Assembly (NCBI GenBank): GCA_028282905.1
Contig: JANQGW010000146.1
Span: 1 to 64,000, forward strand
Direction: 5' to 3'
Source: Sedimentisphaerales bacterium
GTDB taxonomy: Bacteria > Planctomycetota > Phycisphaerae > Sedimentisphaerales > Anaerohalosphaeraceae
Length of the DNA: 64,000 nt
Both the position numbers and the translations under genes were made by a program. The notes beneath the pieces are model-generated. The model worked only from the letters and a program-made list of their open reading frames with translations, made no database searches and was not told the DNA's origin. Numbering within the stretch: the first letter of the stretch is position 1; each line of letters opens with the position of its first letter. Of this stretch, positions 25,577 through 35,856 are shown piece by piece.

Positions 25577-26383
25577 ATGAAAACAAAAAAAGCCTTTACA
25601 TTGATTGAGCTACTGGTGGTGATTGCAATTATTGGACTGTTAATGGCGGTGGTCGTGCCGTCTCTGCGAAAGGCCAAGGAACATGCCAAGCTGGTGATCT
25701 GTAAATCCAATCAGCGGTCCATTGTTCAGGCGTCTGCGTCCTACAGTGCGGACCACGACAATAAACTTCCGCCTACAATTCAGGGGAATCAAAATGGATG
25801 GATGACGATTCCGCTACGTCTGAAATACTATTACGGCTATGAGGGTGTAGAGTTGAACGGCGGTTCCGTGCTGGAGACCTTCGGCAGTTATATGCAGTCG
25901 CCGGAATATTTTGACTGTCCCATGTCCAATCATGACCCGGACTGGCAGGAAAGATATATTGAGGCTTCGGATAACCAGTCGGTTGCTTTCTTAAACAGTT
26001 CCTATTTTATGTTCTGGAACTGGACTAAGCTGGAAAAGAATCGACCTTCTTTCAGGCCGACTGACGCAGGCGGTGACGGATTGATGACTTGCGATGTGAT
26101 CTTTTATAACGAGCCGTACAACAACTCCGAGCATGGCGGGACCATGTGGGTTTCGTCACATCGCTGGGAAGGCGCCGAAAAGCTGCCGCTGGTAGATGCT
26201 ATGGCCGGCGGAACACTGAACCGGGAATTCACTTACTGGATGAAAGACGACCCCACCGGCGGACATGAAAAACCCAAGATGAAGCTGAACGCCGGCTATA
26301 AAGATGGTCATGTCGAGACAGTCAGTATGGATGATGTTGAGCATGTCGGTGGTGTTTACTGGCTTCCGACAAAGCGGCGGTAA
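25577..26383 (+). CDS. Prepilin-like protein with DGHV motif
   Basis: The start MKTKKAFTLIELLVVIAIIG is the canonical prepilin processing site and helix, continuing SLRKAKEHAKLVICKSNQRS. 268 residues; the mid region is Trp/Tyr rich, and the end has MKLNAGYKDGHVETVSMDD, the conserved DGH motif of the planctomycete prepilin-like family. GTAAGAGGTG upstream provides a ribosome site. It stands between the regulator and the LamG triplet. Type II secretion/pseudopilus-like assembly or surface exposure is the likely fate; no function has been shown for the family. Confidence 0.85.
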   Translation: MKTKKAFTLIELLVVIAIIGLLMAVVVPSLRKAKEHAKLVICKSNQRSIVQASASYSADHDNKLPPTIQGNQNGWMTIPLRLKYYYGYEGVELNGGSVLETFGSYMQSPEYFDCPMSNHDPDWQERYIEASDNQSVAFLNSSYFMFWNWTKLEKNRPSFRPTDAGGDGLMTCDVIFYNEPYNNSEHGGTMWVSSHRWEGAEKLPLVDAMAGGTLNREFTYWMKDDPTGGHEKPKMKLNAGYKDGHVETVSMDDVEHVGGVYWLPTKRR

Positions 26384-26631
26384 CAAGTATTTAACATGTG
26401 GGTAAAATACGTTTTCGTGTTTATGGATGAGGTGTGTGATGATTATTTTAGATAAAGAAAGGGGGTGCCGGCGATTTCAGTTGGAAAATAATTTTTCAAA
26501 TAATTCCAATCGCCATCAAAAAGATTGTATGAGGAGAAGTGTGTGTGGGGATGAATGGAGTCATTTCTGGTAGTGTAAGTTTGATGAGGAATTTTGAATC
26601 AATCAATCTTTATCTGTGTAGGAGAATGATT

Positions 26632-28800
26632 ATGAAAGCAAAAACAGTATTATTGTGGATGATGGTTCTGGCGGCGATGCTGACCGGAACCGGCCGGGCC
26701 GAGGTGGTACTCGATGTCTCATTCGGACATCTGGGCTTTGACGCTGACGGTTTGACGGCAGACGGCCAGATGTGTGTGGATACCAGCGGCAACGGATATC
26801 ACGGATTTTATGCCGGCGGCAGCGGTGCGGCAGCGACAGCCGGAGTGACCGACTCGACAGCCTTTGATACATCCGGCGCTAATGTCTATATTATCTTGCG
26901 GGATGCGCGAACCTATACCGGTCACGGTGAAACCGGTTTTGCCGATCCGCTGACGACGCCGACACCGTATTTTACGCTTGAGGCAGACAAAAATTATACC
27001 TTTGAAGCGATTCTGAAATGGGATCCAACCAATACTCAGGCCATGCACGGGATTATGGGCCAGACCGGTGGTAACGAATTCTGGATGCGCGAAAACAACG
27101 GCGCTCTGCAGTGGGCGATTGTTGGCGGCGGTACCAATGCCAATAACTTTGGCACCGATGTTGACATCAGTGTGCTGGAGGCAGACGGCCAGTGGCATCA
27201 TCTGGCGTTTGTATTGGATCGAACAGCCAGTGAGATTCGTATTTATGCGGACTATGAGCTGATTTATACCGATAGCAATCCAAACATAGCTTCGCTGGGC
27301 GAGATGCTTAGCGGTACTGGCGACTTCCGTATTGGTGGCTATAATACGTCCAGCAGCACCCGATTTAAAGGCGCCCAGGATCACTTCCGCATCAGCAATA
27401 CGGCACTGAACCCCGCAGAATTCTTGCAGATGGGCGGAGCCTCTGCTCCGATGCCGGCCGACGGTGACGCCGGAGTTCTGGTAGATGCCGATTTAAGCTG
27501 GACCGCGGCGGCTGACCCCAATGCGCCGCTTGAGACGGTGACCGGCCAGTATATCTATCTCGGTACTGATCCGATGGCACTGGTGCTGCAGAATACGACA
27601 GCGCAGGGGCCGGCGGTGACAACCTTTGACCCCGGCACACTGAACAAGGACTCCCGTTACTACTGGCGGGTGGACAGCAGTGTGAACGGTTCATCAGCAA
27701 CCGATCCGAACACGATTACCGGCCTTGTCTGGAATTTCGATACCGAACTGTCGCTACCGGTGATCGAACAGCAGCCGCAATTAGCCTTGGTTTATCCGGG
27801 TGAAAACGCGGTCTTTGATGTTAATGCCTTTGACCCGCTGGGTGGAACACTGACCTACCAGTGGTACAGCGATCCCGACCTGGAAGCAACCGGTGATGAG
27901 GTAATGCTTTCAGACGGCGCTGATTACAGTGGTGTGACGACGGCTGCCCTGACTGTTCTGGCGGCTGAACAAACCGATGAAGGCTATTTCTATTGTGATG
28001 TCAGCAACGCGGCGACCATCTCAACCGGTTCAGCCTATCTGGCTGTCAAGCGGCTGATTGCGCATTTCCCATTTGACAATGACGCCAATGATGTTGTAAC
28101 GAATATGGAAGCCGTTGTCAGCGGGGTGAGCATTGAGACTGACAGTATTGTCGGTACCGGTTCGGTACTGTTTGATTCCGCGACCGACAGCCTGTACTTT
28201 GCCAGTGATGGCTGGAACAGCAACGCCTGGTCCTTCAGTTGGTGGGAATATTCCACGCCGGGAACCGGTTTTGGAACCGACGGCTGGGAAGCGATGCTGG
28301 CAAGCGGACCCTCAAGCGGCTTTGAAATTTTTGAGTTCAGTCGCCTTAATGATGTCCGGTACGGCTATGGCGTGACCGGCAACTATATCAACGTCGGTGA
28401 CCTTGCTCGCGGCCAGTGGATTCATCATGTGGTTACCTATGATCCGACAGCCGAAGACAGCGACACACTCTGGTATGTCAACGGTGTTGGTGCTGAAAAA
28501 GTCGGCTGGAATTCCGGTGATTTTACGGGATTCGATGACATCTATGTTGGTATTGCTAAAAACGGCACCCAGCCGTTCAGTGGTAATATTGATGACCTGA
28601 AATTCTACAACTATGCATTGACTGCATTGGAAGTCGCTCAGGAATATACCGCCGTCAAAACCGATGAAACGGTCTGTACGGAATATCCCGCCAATGACTT
28701 TGATGAGAACTGTAAGGTTGATCTGGCAGACTTTGCTCTGATGGCTACTGAGTGGCTGGAATGCAATATCTACCCGGATTGCCTGACGGTGATTCCGTAG
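26632..28800 (+). CDS. Secreted LamG/Ig-like/LamG protein with dockerin-like tail (triplet member 1)
   Basis: ATG 26632 lies 7 bases after GGAG (26621-26624), which decides the start over upstream options. Signal peptide MKAKTVLLWMMVLAAMLTGTGRA. Residues about 25-270 form a LamG-type domain (NYTFEAILKWDPTN, GQWHHLAFVLDRTASEIRIYADYELIY). A fibronectin-like domain follows (WTAAADPNAPLETVTGQYIYLGTD), an Ig-like domain (LTYQWYSDPD...YFYCDVSNA), and a second LamG (WIHHVVTYDPTAEDSDTLWYVNG). The tail is one dockerin-like repeat, DFDENCKVDLADFALMATEW, ending LECNIYPDC. No catalytic residues are seen; probably a glycan-binding or scaffold-type surface protein. Confidence 0.85.
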   Translation: MKAKTVLLWMMVLAAMLTGTGRAEVVLDVSFGHLGFDADGLTADGQMCVDTSGNGYHGFYAGGSGAAATAGVTDSTAFDTSGANVYIILRDARTYTGHGETGFADPLTTPTPYFTLEADKNYTFEAILKWDPTNTQAMHGIMGQTGGNEFWMRENNGALQWAIVGGGTNANNFGTDVDISVLEADGQWHHLAFVLDRTASEIRIYADYELIYTDSNPNIASLGEMLSGTGDFRIGGYNTSSSTRFKGAQDHFRISNTALNPAEFLQMGGASAPMPADGDAGVLVDADLSWTAAADPNAPLETVTGQYIYLGTDPMALVLQNTTAQGPAVTTFDPGTLNKDSRYYWRVDSSVNGSSATDPNTITGLVWNFDTELSLPVIEQQPQLALVYPGENAVFDVNAFDPLGGTLTYQWYSDPDLEATGDEVMLSDGADYSGVTTAALTVLAAEQTDEGYFYCDVSNAATISTGSAYLAVKRLIAHFPFDNDANDVVTNMEAVVSGVSIETDSIVGTGSVLFDSATDSLYFASDGWNSNAWSFSWWEYSTPGTGFGTDGWEAMLASGPSSGFEIFEFSRLNDVRYGYGVTGNYINVGDLARGQWIHHVVTYDPTAEDSDTLWYVNGVGAEKVGWNSGDFTGFDDIYVGIAKNGTQPFSGNIDDLKFYNYALTALEVAQEYTAVKTDETVCTEYPANDFDENCKVDLADFALMATEWLECNIYPDCLTVIP

Positions 28801-28841
28801 GGTTTCTGAAACGATAACATTTAACATATAGGAGATTCATT

Positions 28842-31013
28842 ATGAAGATGAGAATATTCTTAATGTTGATTCTGGCAGCGGTTCTAACCGGAACCGGCCG
28901 GGCCGAAGTGGTGCTGGATGTTACCTTTGGTCATCTGGGCTATGACGCCGACGGTTTGACGTCGGACGGTCAGTTGTGTGTTGATTCCAGCGGTAACAGC
29001 TATCACGGTTTTTTGGGCGGCGGCAGCGGCGCTGCTGTGGTGCCGGGCGCGACCGGTTCCAAGGCTATTGACACCTCGGATAACAACGTCTATGTTATCT
29101 TGAGGGATGATCGAACCTATACCAGTCATGGTGAGTTGGATATTGCTGACCCGATTACAACCCCGACGCCTTATTTTACACTTGAAGCCGACAAGAGCTA
29201 TACCTTTGAAGCGATCCTGAAATGGGATCCGGCCAGTACGAACGGCGTACATGGGATTATGGGGCAGACCGGCGGTAATGAATTTTGGTTCCGGGAAAAT
29301 GGCGGTGCTTTGCAGTGGGCGATGGTTTCTGACGGTTTCAACGCCAATAATTTTGGGACGAATGTTGATATCAGTGCTTTGGAAGCGGACGGTCAGTGGC
29401 ACCACATTGCGTTGGTGTTGGATCGTACCGCGGCTGAAATTCGAGTCTATGCGGATTATGAGTTGATTTATACGCATACCGCCGGTGTCGCATCATTGGG
29501 TGCGATGCTTAATGGCGAAGGCGACTTCCGCTTGGGAGCGTATAATACCTCCAGCAGCGCCCGTTTCGACGGCCAGCAGGATCACTATCGAATTAGCGAT
29601 ATGGTAGTGAAACCTCATGAATTCCTGCAAATGGACAGTTCTTCAGCGCCGACCCCTGCCGATGGCGATAAGGGTGTTGTATCGGATGCGGAATTAAGCT
29701 GGACCTCTGCGGCTGATCCGAACGCACCGACTGAAACGATTACCGGTCAATTTATCTATCTGGGAACCGATCCGGCGGCGCTGGTTCTGCAGAACCCAAC
29801 CGCACAGACCGGCACCACCTTTGATCCCGGCGCACTCGCAAAAGACACCCGGTATTACTGGCGGGTGGATGGTCAGGTCAATAACGGTCCGGCTAATGAT
29901 CCCAATTTGACCGTTCCCGGTCTGGTCTGGACTTTTGAGACCGAGTTGTCTTTGCCGGTGATCGATGTGAACCCCAAGGATGATCGTGTCTTTGTGGATA
30001 CCGGTGAAAGTGCGGAGTTTACTGTAGTTGCCACTAATCCGCTCGGCGGTGATCCGGACTATCAGTGGTATGAAGGCGTTTCTCCGGACACCAGCAGTCC
30101 GGTTACAGGGGAAACAACGGCAACACTGATAATTGCCAATGTGACTGCCGGTGACGTTGGACGCCAGTTTTATTGCAGCGTTAGCAATGTCAATGGTTCG
30201 GTGGATACAACCTCTGCAGGCATCTTTGCCAAAACACAGGTCGCCCACTGGAAACTCGATTACATCGGCCAAACCGAGCCGAACGCGATAGATTCTTCCG
30301 GCAACGGCTATGACGGCACCAATGCCGGCGCGACGTTGGTCACCGAGGGCAAGATCGATGAGGCATTTGCATTTAATGGCAGCAGTCATGTTGACTTGAC
30401 CGATCATAGTGCCGCTTTCAGTGGACTTCAGTAGGGTACAATTACGGCGTGGGTCAAAACTGCCAACAGCTTTGGTGTGATTCTGTCGGCCTATGATTCA
30501 TCGGTCGGTTCCACCGAAGGCCGCTTCTTTATGGAAGGTGGAAATCTCCGCTGGGACGTTCGTGATCAGGGCGGTACGCCGGCCGGTGAAGACGGAATGA
30601 TTGTCGGACCGGTCATCAATGACGACCAGTGGCACATGGTGGCGGTTACCGTGGACGGTTCGCAGAATGCCGTAATGTACGTGGACGGTGTTTCCGTTGC
30701 CGAAGGTGAAGAACCCTTCTGGGGTCAGATTGGCCAACTGGACGGTATCTCCATTGCTCGCAACGTGGACTCCGGTTCCGCTCCGGGCGGCCAGTGGTTC
30801 TTTAATGGTCAATTGGATGATATCCAAGTGTATGACTACGCGATGACGGCTAATGAGATTGCGGATGAGTATGTCGCGATTGAAGGTCCGGTCTGCGTGG
30901 AAGCACCGATGTACGATCTGAATGACGACTGCAAAGTTGATCTGTCAGATATCCTGGAGTTGGCCGCCACGTGGCTTGACTGCAACCTGTACCCGCAGAG
31001 TGCGTGCAACTAA
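28842..31013 (+). pseudogene. LamG/Ig-like/LamG dockerin-tailed protein interrupted by an in-frame TAG (triplet member 2)
   Basis: ATG 28842 has AGGAG upstream. The gene matches its left neighbour through signal peptide, LamG head, fibronectin-like and Ig-like parts, but a TAG at 30432-30434 stops it within the second LamG. The same frame then continues without interruption to 31013: GTITAWVKTANSFG, GRFFMEGGNLRWDVRD, WHMVAVTVDGSQNAVMYVDG, and a dockerin-like tail DLNDDCKVDLSDILELAATW. The intact paralog at 32476 reads FSGLNQGTITAW at this point versus FSGLQ-stop-GTITAW here, so one CAG to TAG change explains it. It makes a 530-residue protein without its tail unless the codon is read through. 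Sequencing error is possible. Confidence 0.8.
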
Positions 31014-31099
31014 GGTATGAGTTGTTATAACGCCAGACTTGAGAAAGGCCTAAAGACGGGGCCTTCAGGACTGGTTAAGCTTACCTGTAGGAATGTGAT

Positions 31100-31134
31100 G
31101 GTTTCGGTCGGGTCACGCCGGCCGAAACCCTTTT
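31100..31134 (+). terminator. Intrinsic terminator after the LamG pair
   Basis: GGTTTCGGTCGG pairs with CCGGCCGAAACC (one G-T pair) around a six-base loop and is followed by CTTTT. It closes the 26.6-31.0 kb transcript. Confidence 0.7.
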
Positions 31135-31196
31135 GAGTCAATATGTGTGTGAATGAGAGAACATAAACAGGAACCAAATTAGTTCATGGGGGTAAA

Positions 31197-32408
31197 ATGA
31201 AGAAATATTTATTGAGTGTCGCAATTTTAATGCTTAGTGTCTGCGGGGGATTGTTCCCGCAGGCAATGGCAGTAGTTGTGCTGGAGATGTCTTTTGAACA
31301 TCTGGCCGGTGACGCCGACGGTCTGACGGCCGACGGCCAGTTGTGTGTGGATTCCAGCGGTAACGGCTATCACGGCTTTTATGCCGGCGGCAGCGGGGCA
31401 GCGGTTGTTCCCGGAGCGGCAGACGCTGCGACGGCTCTGGACACATCCGACAATAATATCTTTGTTATTTTACGTGACGATCGAATTTATACCGGACACG
31501 GCGAGCCGGGCATTGATGACCCGGTGACAACCCCGACGCCTTATTTTACACTACAAGCTGATCAAAGCTATACGTTCGAGGCGGTGTTGAAATGGGATCC
31601 GACCAGCCCTGACAGCCGCCACGGTATCTTTGGTCAAACCGGCGGCAATGAGTTCTGGCTGGCCGAAAACAACGGCTCATTGATCTGGGCAGCGGTTTCA
31701 AATGGCGTCAATGCCAATAACTTTGGTTCTGCATGTGACATCAGCTCTCTGGAAGCGGACGGCCAGTGGCACCATTTGGCATTGGTGCTGGATCGTACTG
31801 CCGGCCAGATACGCGTGTATGCCGATTATCATTTGATTTATACCGATATGAATCCAAATATTGGCCTGCTGGGCGAGATGCTCAGTGGCACCGGGGACAC
31901 GCGACTGGGTGCATACAATACTTCCAGCGGCACTCGATTTGACGGGCAGATGGATCATTTTGTCATCAGTAATGCCACCTTGTCGGAAGAGACGTTTGTG
32001 CTGGCTGATTACGTAACAGTGAACGCGACAGCAACTGATCCGAATCCGGCCAATCATACCGCCGGCGTGGACCCCAATACGGTTCTGGCCTGGGGCACCA
32101 ATCCGGTTGGAGCATTTACCTATGATGTTTATTTTGGAACCGATCCTGAAAGTCTGCCGCTGGTCTCGGCTCAGCAGTCGCAAAAGTCATATAATCCGCT
32201 GGGGACAGCCGATTTGGAATGGAACACTCAATATTACTGGAAGGTTGTCTTGCATGACGACGATCAAAGCAACGAAAGTCTCGTGTGGAATTTCACGACG
32301 ATCCAGCCGGTTTGCAGCCCGCCGCTTCCGGGCGATCTTAGCGGTGACTGTGTGGTGGACATGACAGATTTGATAATACTGATAGAGCATTGGCTGGATC
32401 AGCCGTAG
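31197..32408 (+). CDS. Secreted LamG protein with dockerin-like tail (triplet member 3)
   Basis: 403 residues; ATG 31197 after GGGGG/GTAA. Signal peptide to about residue 26 (FPQAMA). The LamG head is the same as in the two preceding genes (LTADGQLCVDSSGNGYHGFYAGGS-type repeats, GQWHHLALVLDRTAGQIRVYADYHLIY). It is followed by only one fibronectin-like domain (VLAWGTNPVGAFTYDVYFGTD...WNTQYYWKVVLHDDD) and the dockerin-like tail DLSGDCVVDMTDLIILIEHW. It is thus a shortened version of the same design. It follows a terminator and precedes the sialidase by 67 bp, so it may be co-transcribed with the sialic-acid genes. Confidence 0.85.
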   Translation: MKKYLLSVAILMLSVCGGLFPQAMAVVVLEMSFEHLAGDADGLTADGQLCVDSSGNGYHGFYAGGSGAAVVPGAADAATALDTSDNNIFVILRDDRIYTGHGEPGIDDPVTTPTPYFTLQADQSYTFEAVLKWDPTSPDSRHGIFGQTGGNEFWLAENNGSLIWAAVSNGVNANNFGSACDISSLEADGQWHHLALVLDRTAGQIRVYADYHLIYTDMNPNIGLLGEMLSGTGDTRLGAYNTSSGTRFDGQMDHFVISNATLSEETFVLADYVTVNATATDPNPANHTAGVDPNTVLAWGTNPVGAFTYDVYFGTDPESLPLVSAQQSQKSYNPLGTADLEWNTQYYWKVVLHDDDQSNESLVWNFTTIQPVCSPPLPGDLSGDCVVDMTDLIILIEHWLDQP

Positions 32409-32475
32409 AGAGTGGTTAAAAACAGAATTAAACAGGAAATAATTCATAGATTGATTATTCAGGGGTTTTAATACG

Positions 32476-34842
32476 ATGAAGACAAAAATAATGCTGACGG
32501 CACTCTGTATTTTAATGGTTTTGGGACTGACGGCTCAGGCGGAGTTGGTAGCCTATTGGCCGCTCAATGAAGGCTCAGGTCAAATCGCTGCTGATGCTTC
32601 CGCCAACGGCAATGACGGCACACTGGGTGATACGACAAATCCGGAAACGGCTGATCCGGTGTGGGTTACTGATGCCGAACGCGGGACGGTGCTGGAGTGG
32701 TCTGGTGATAACGCGCCCGATCAATGGGTGAATCTAACGACGCATCTGGGAAGTTTCAGCGGTCTGAATCAGGGAACGATTACCGCCTGGATCAAAATCG
32801 GCGGCGGTAACAGTGTGGATGTCATTCTGGCGGCTTCGGATTCAGGCGACAGTTCCAGCGAACTGCGTTTTTTCTACGAAGGCAGCTTACGCTATGATAT
32901 TCGCGATGACAGTTCCAATCCATTGGGCGAAGGAGGCAATCTCTCTTCCTCTGTTGAAGTGGCCGACAACGCATGGCATTTTGTCGCCATTACGGTGGAC
33001 TCAAACAGCAATGCCGCTTTATATGTGGATGGCCAGTTAGTCGAATTTGGCAGTGAACCGTTTTTTGCCGGCGTGGCGGATATTGACCACATGTCGTTGG
33101 GCCGTAATATTGATTCCGGCGGCACACAGTGGGTTTTCAAAGGCCGAATGAGCGATGTTGCTGTGTTTGATAAACCGCTGGACGCCGGTGCCGTGGAGGC
33201 GATCTATAACGGCCGCTCAGTGTTGGACGTGGACAAGTATGCCTCCGCCATTTCTCCGGCACTCAATGCCGCGCATGTGGATACCGCTGTTTCCCTGCAG
33301 TGGCAGTCCGCTGCGACAAACCCGGAATATACCGTGTATTTCGGAACCGACCCGGCCTTCCCGTCAGGACCGGCGGCAACAGAGCTGACCAGTCCGAATT
33401 ATTCACCGGGAGCACTGACTCCGGCGACGACCTACTATTGGCGGGTGGATGTGGATGAGGATGGTACAACATATCCCGGCTCACTCTGGAGCTTTGAGAC
33501 AGGCGGCAAGGCAACCGACCCTGCCCCGGTACATGATGCTGTTAGTGTGTTTACCAGCCCGACCTTATCCTGGACAGGCGACGCATTGATTGCTTCTTAT
33601 GACGTTTATCTGGCCGAATCCGCTCAACCTCTGACATTTCGCGGTAATACCACCGAGAGCGAGTATCAACCCGGCGAACTGGAAGTCTCAGCAACATATA
33701 ATTGGCGGATCGATACGCGGGCTGCTGATGGGACATTGATTTCCACAGGGGATGTGTGGACATTTACGACGTTGTCGGCCGGCGCCTTTTTCAAGGAAGT
33801 TGATATCTTTGTTAACGGTACCGAGGGCTATGCCTGTTATCGGATTCCGTCAATTATCGTTGCACCGAACGGGGATATACTGGCATTTTGCGAAGGGCGA
33901 AAAAATAATTGCGGCGACCACGGCGATGTGGATATTGTCATGAAACGCAGCATCGACAACGGGCATACCTGGCAGCCGCTGGAATTGATTTACGAAGAGG
34001 GCGACAGTGCGCTGATTACGATCGGCAATCCCTGTCCGGTGGTCGATGAAAGCAACGGCAGGCTCTGGATGCCGTTCTGCCGCAATAACAGCACGGTTTA
34101 TGTCGGCATTCAGTTGAAAAACGCCCCGTATACCGGCCGGTTGGTAATTCCTTCCGATCATGGTTATGGCGGTTACGGTTCCCACATGATGTACAGCGAC
34201 GACCATGGTGTGACCTGGAATTACAGTGAACGCATCTTGCCCGGCTGCAATGAATGTCAGGCCGTGGAACTGATCGATGGGACTGTGATGAATAATGCCC
34301 GCAGCTATGAAATTGATCCGGACCACCGAGCCATTGCCACCAGCACCGACGGCGGCCATACGTGGTCAGAGGCATGGTTTGATCAGGAATTACCCGAACC
34401 GACCTGTCAGGCGAGCTTTTTGCGATTTACCCGCTCTGACAGTGAAGACATTAATCGTGTGATTTTCTCTAATCCGGCCCACACCTCCAGTCGTGTCAAT
34501 ATGACCGTCAAGATGAGTTATGACGAAGGCGAAAGCTGGCCCGTTGCCAAGCAGATTTATGCCGGTTCCGGGGCGTATTCCTGTTTGGTGGTCACGCCGG
34601 ACTGGAACATCGGCTGTTTTTATGAAAAAGACGGTTATACCAAGATCACGCTGGCATTGTTCTCTCTGGAATGGCTGACGGATGGCGCTGATACACTGGA
34701 TTTCTGTTCGACGCCGATTGAGGGCGATGTCAACAAGGATTGCATCGTCAACTTGGAAGACTTTGCCGCCATGGCTGCTAATTGGCTCCAGTGTAACCTG
34801 GTCCCGCAACGGGCCTGTCTCGAATTTACGAGCAGTCATTAA
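32476..34842 (+). CDS. GH33-type exo-alpha-sialidase with LamG and fibronectin-like domains and dockerin-like tail
   Basis: 788 residues with a signal peptide (MKTKIMLTALCILMVLGLTAQA). LamG at about 24-255 and two fibronectin-like domains at about 265-435 precede a sialidase beta-propeller at about 440-745. The propeller shows ACYRIPSII (arginine R456 of the catalytic triad), GDVDIVMKRSIDNGHTW, and further Asp-boxes SDDHGVTW, STDGGHTW and SYDEGESW; NECQAVELIDGT holds the glutamate and SGAYSCLVV the nucleophilic tyrosine region. The tail DVNKDCIVNLEDFAAMAANW, then LQCNLVPQRAC, is dockerin-like. It would release terminal sialic acids outside the cell, feeding the downstream aldolase locus. Confidence 0.88.
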   Translation: MKTKIMLTALCILMVLGLTAQAELVAYWPLNEGSGQIAADASANGNDGTLGDTTNPETADPVWVTDAERGTVLEWSGDNAPDQWVNLTTHLGSFSGLNQGTITAWIKIGGGNSVDVILAASDSGDSSSELRFFYEGSLRYDIRDDSSNPLGEGGNLSSSVEVADNAWHFVAITVDSNSNAALYVDGQLVEFGSEPFFAGVADIDHMSLGRNIDSGGTQWVFKGRMSDVAVFDKPLDAGAVEAIYNGRSVLDVDKYASAISPALNAAHVDTAVSLQWQSAATNPEYTVYFGTDPAFPSGPAATELTSPNYSPGALTPATTYYWRVDVDEDGTTYPGSLWSFETGGKATDPAPVHDAVSVFTSPTLSWTGDALIASYDVYLAESAQPLTFRGNTTESEYQPGELEVSATYNWRIDTRAADGTLISTGDVWTFTTLSAGAFFKEVDIFVNGTEGYACYRIPSIIVAPNGDILAFCEGRKNNCGDHGDVDIVMKRSIDNGHTWQPLELIYEEGDSALITIGNPCPVVDESNGRLWMPFCRNNSTVYVGIQLKNAPYTGRLVIPSDHGYGGYGSHMMYSDDHGVTWNYSERILPGCNECQAVELIDGTVMNNARSYEIDPDHRAIATSTDGGHTWSEAWFDQELPEPTCQASFLRFTRSDSEDINRVIFSNPAHTSSRVNMTVKMSYDEGESWPVAKQIYAGSGAYSCLVVTPDWNIGCFYEKDGYTKITLALFSLEWLTDGADTLDFCSTPIEGDVNKDCIVNLEDFAAMAANWLQCNLVPQRACLEFTSSH

Positions 34843-34899
34843 AACAGATTAAAACTCTGAATCGACTGATATGATGATAATCTGATAGGAGACACGAAA

Positions 34900-35826
34900 A
34901 TGAAAGGTTCCGAAAAGGACAGTCATAAGGCAACCGGGGGAGTCATTGTTCCGGTGATTACACCTGTGGATGAAAATGAGAATGTGGACGAACAGGCCTT
35001 TCGCGCGGTGATCCGGCGCTGTCTGGATGCCGGGGTTGACAGCATTTTTGCCGGCGGTTCGGCGGGAATGGGGCCGTTGCTGGTCGATTCCCAGTGGCAG
35101 CGGGCTATGGAGATCGCGCGTGATGAAGTCGATCCCGACCAGGCGGTGCTGATGGGAGGCATTATTGCCACTTCAACGCGACGGGCATTGGAGCAGATTT
35201 CCGTATTGGACCGTCTTGGATTCGGAACCATGGTGGTGACACCGTCATTTTATATTTCTCTGTCCAAGGAAAGTGAGATGCTGGCTCATTATGGCGCCTG
35301 CCGTCAGGCGACGGATATGCAAATGGTGACCTACAACATTCCCGGATGTGTCGGAAGCAGTATTCCGGTTGAACTCATTGAGGATATGGCACTTCGCGGC
35401 TGGACGGACTTGATTAAGGAAAGCAGCGGTGACCGCGAGTATTTCCATCAATTGCTCAAAGTCTGCCGGGCACAGGGGGTTGGAGTCATGCAGGGTAATG
35501 AGCCGGATATCGAATGGGGCCTTTCATTAGGTGCGGCCGGGATTGTCCCGGTCTGTGCCAATTATGAACCGCACACTTTTGTTACAGCCGTTTCCGCCGC
35601 ACGCCAGGGCGACAAACACCTTCTGGCAATGGCTCAGCAGCGGGCCTCTGCGATTCGTGATGTTTTAGGAGTCGGTCGCAGGAACTGGATTTCCGGAATT
35701 ATGTACGGCATGAAAACACTGGGCATCGGCTCCGGTATTCCATTGCAGCCGCTGCAGGAACTGACTCCCGACGAAAAAGCACCGATTAATGAGCTGGAAC
35801 TTGCAGATATTACAGCTATTGCTTAA
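34900..35826 (+). CDS. DapA/NanA-family class I aldolase (N-acetylneuraminate lyase-like)
   Basis: 308 residues; AGGAG upstream of ATG 34900. A (beta/alpha)8 Schiff-base aldolase: Y145 in MVTYNIPG and K173 in LIKESSGD are the catalytic tyrosine and lysine of the DHDPS/NAL family. The substrate-binding GxTGE loop is altered to G53-S-A-G-M57, so the usual threonine and glutamate are replaced, and the specificity may differ from standard NanA or DapA. Lying between a secreted sialidase and a FadR-type regulator, sulfatase and second sialidase, it most likely splits N-acetylneuraminate or a related keto-acid sugar into pyruvate and an aldehyde. It is cytoplasmic. No NanK, NanE or transporter gene is visible nearby. 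Confidence 0.85.
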   Translation: MKGSEKDSHKATGGVIVPVITPVDENENVDEQAFRAVIRRCLDAGVDSIFAGGSAGMGPLLVDSQWQRAMEIARDEVDPDQAVLMGGIIATSTRRALEQISVLDRLGFGTMVVTPSFYISLSKESEMLAHYGACRQATDMQMVTYNIPGCVGSSIPVELIEDMALRGWTDLIKESSGDREYFHQLLKVCRAQGVGVMQGNEPDIEWGLSLGAAGIVPVCANYEPHTFVTAVSAARQGDKHLLAMAQQRASAIRDVLGVGRRNWISGIMYGMKTLGIGSGIPLQPLQELTPDEKAPINELELADITAIA

Positions 35827-35856
35827 AATAATGGATTGTTGTAGGAAAATGTTTGT

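Noticed and set aside
28842-31013. Genome-wide amber recoding
   Set aside because: Neighbouring genes end properly at TAG (for example 28800 and 32408), so one in-frame TAG is better explained by mutation, readthrough or error.
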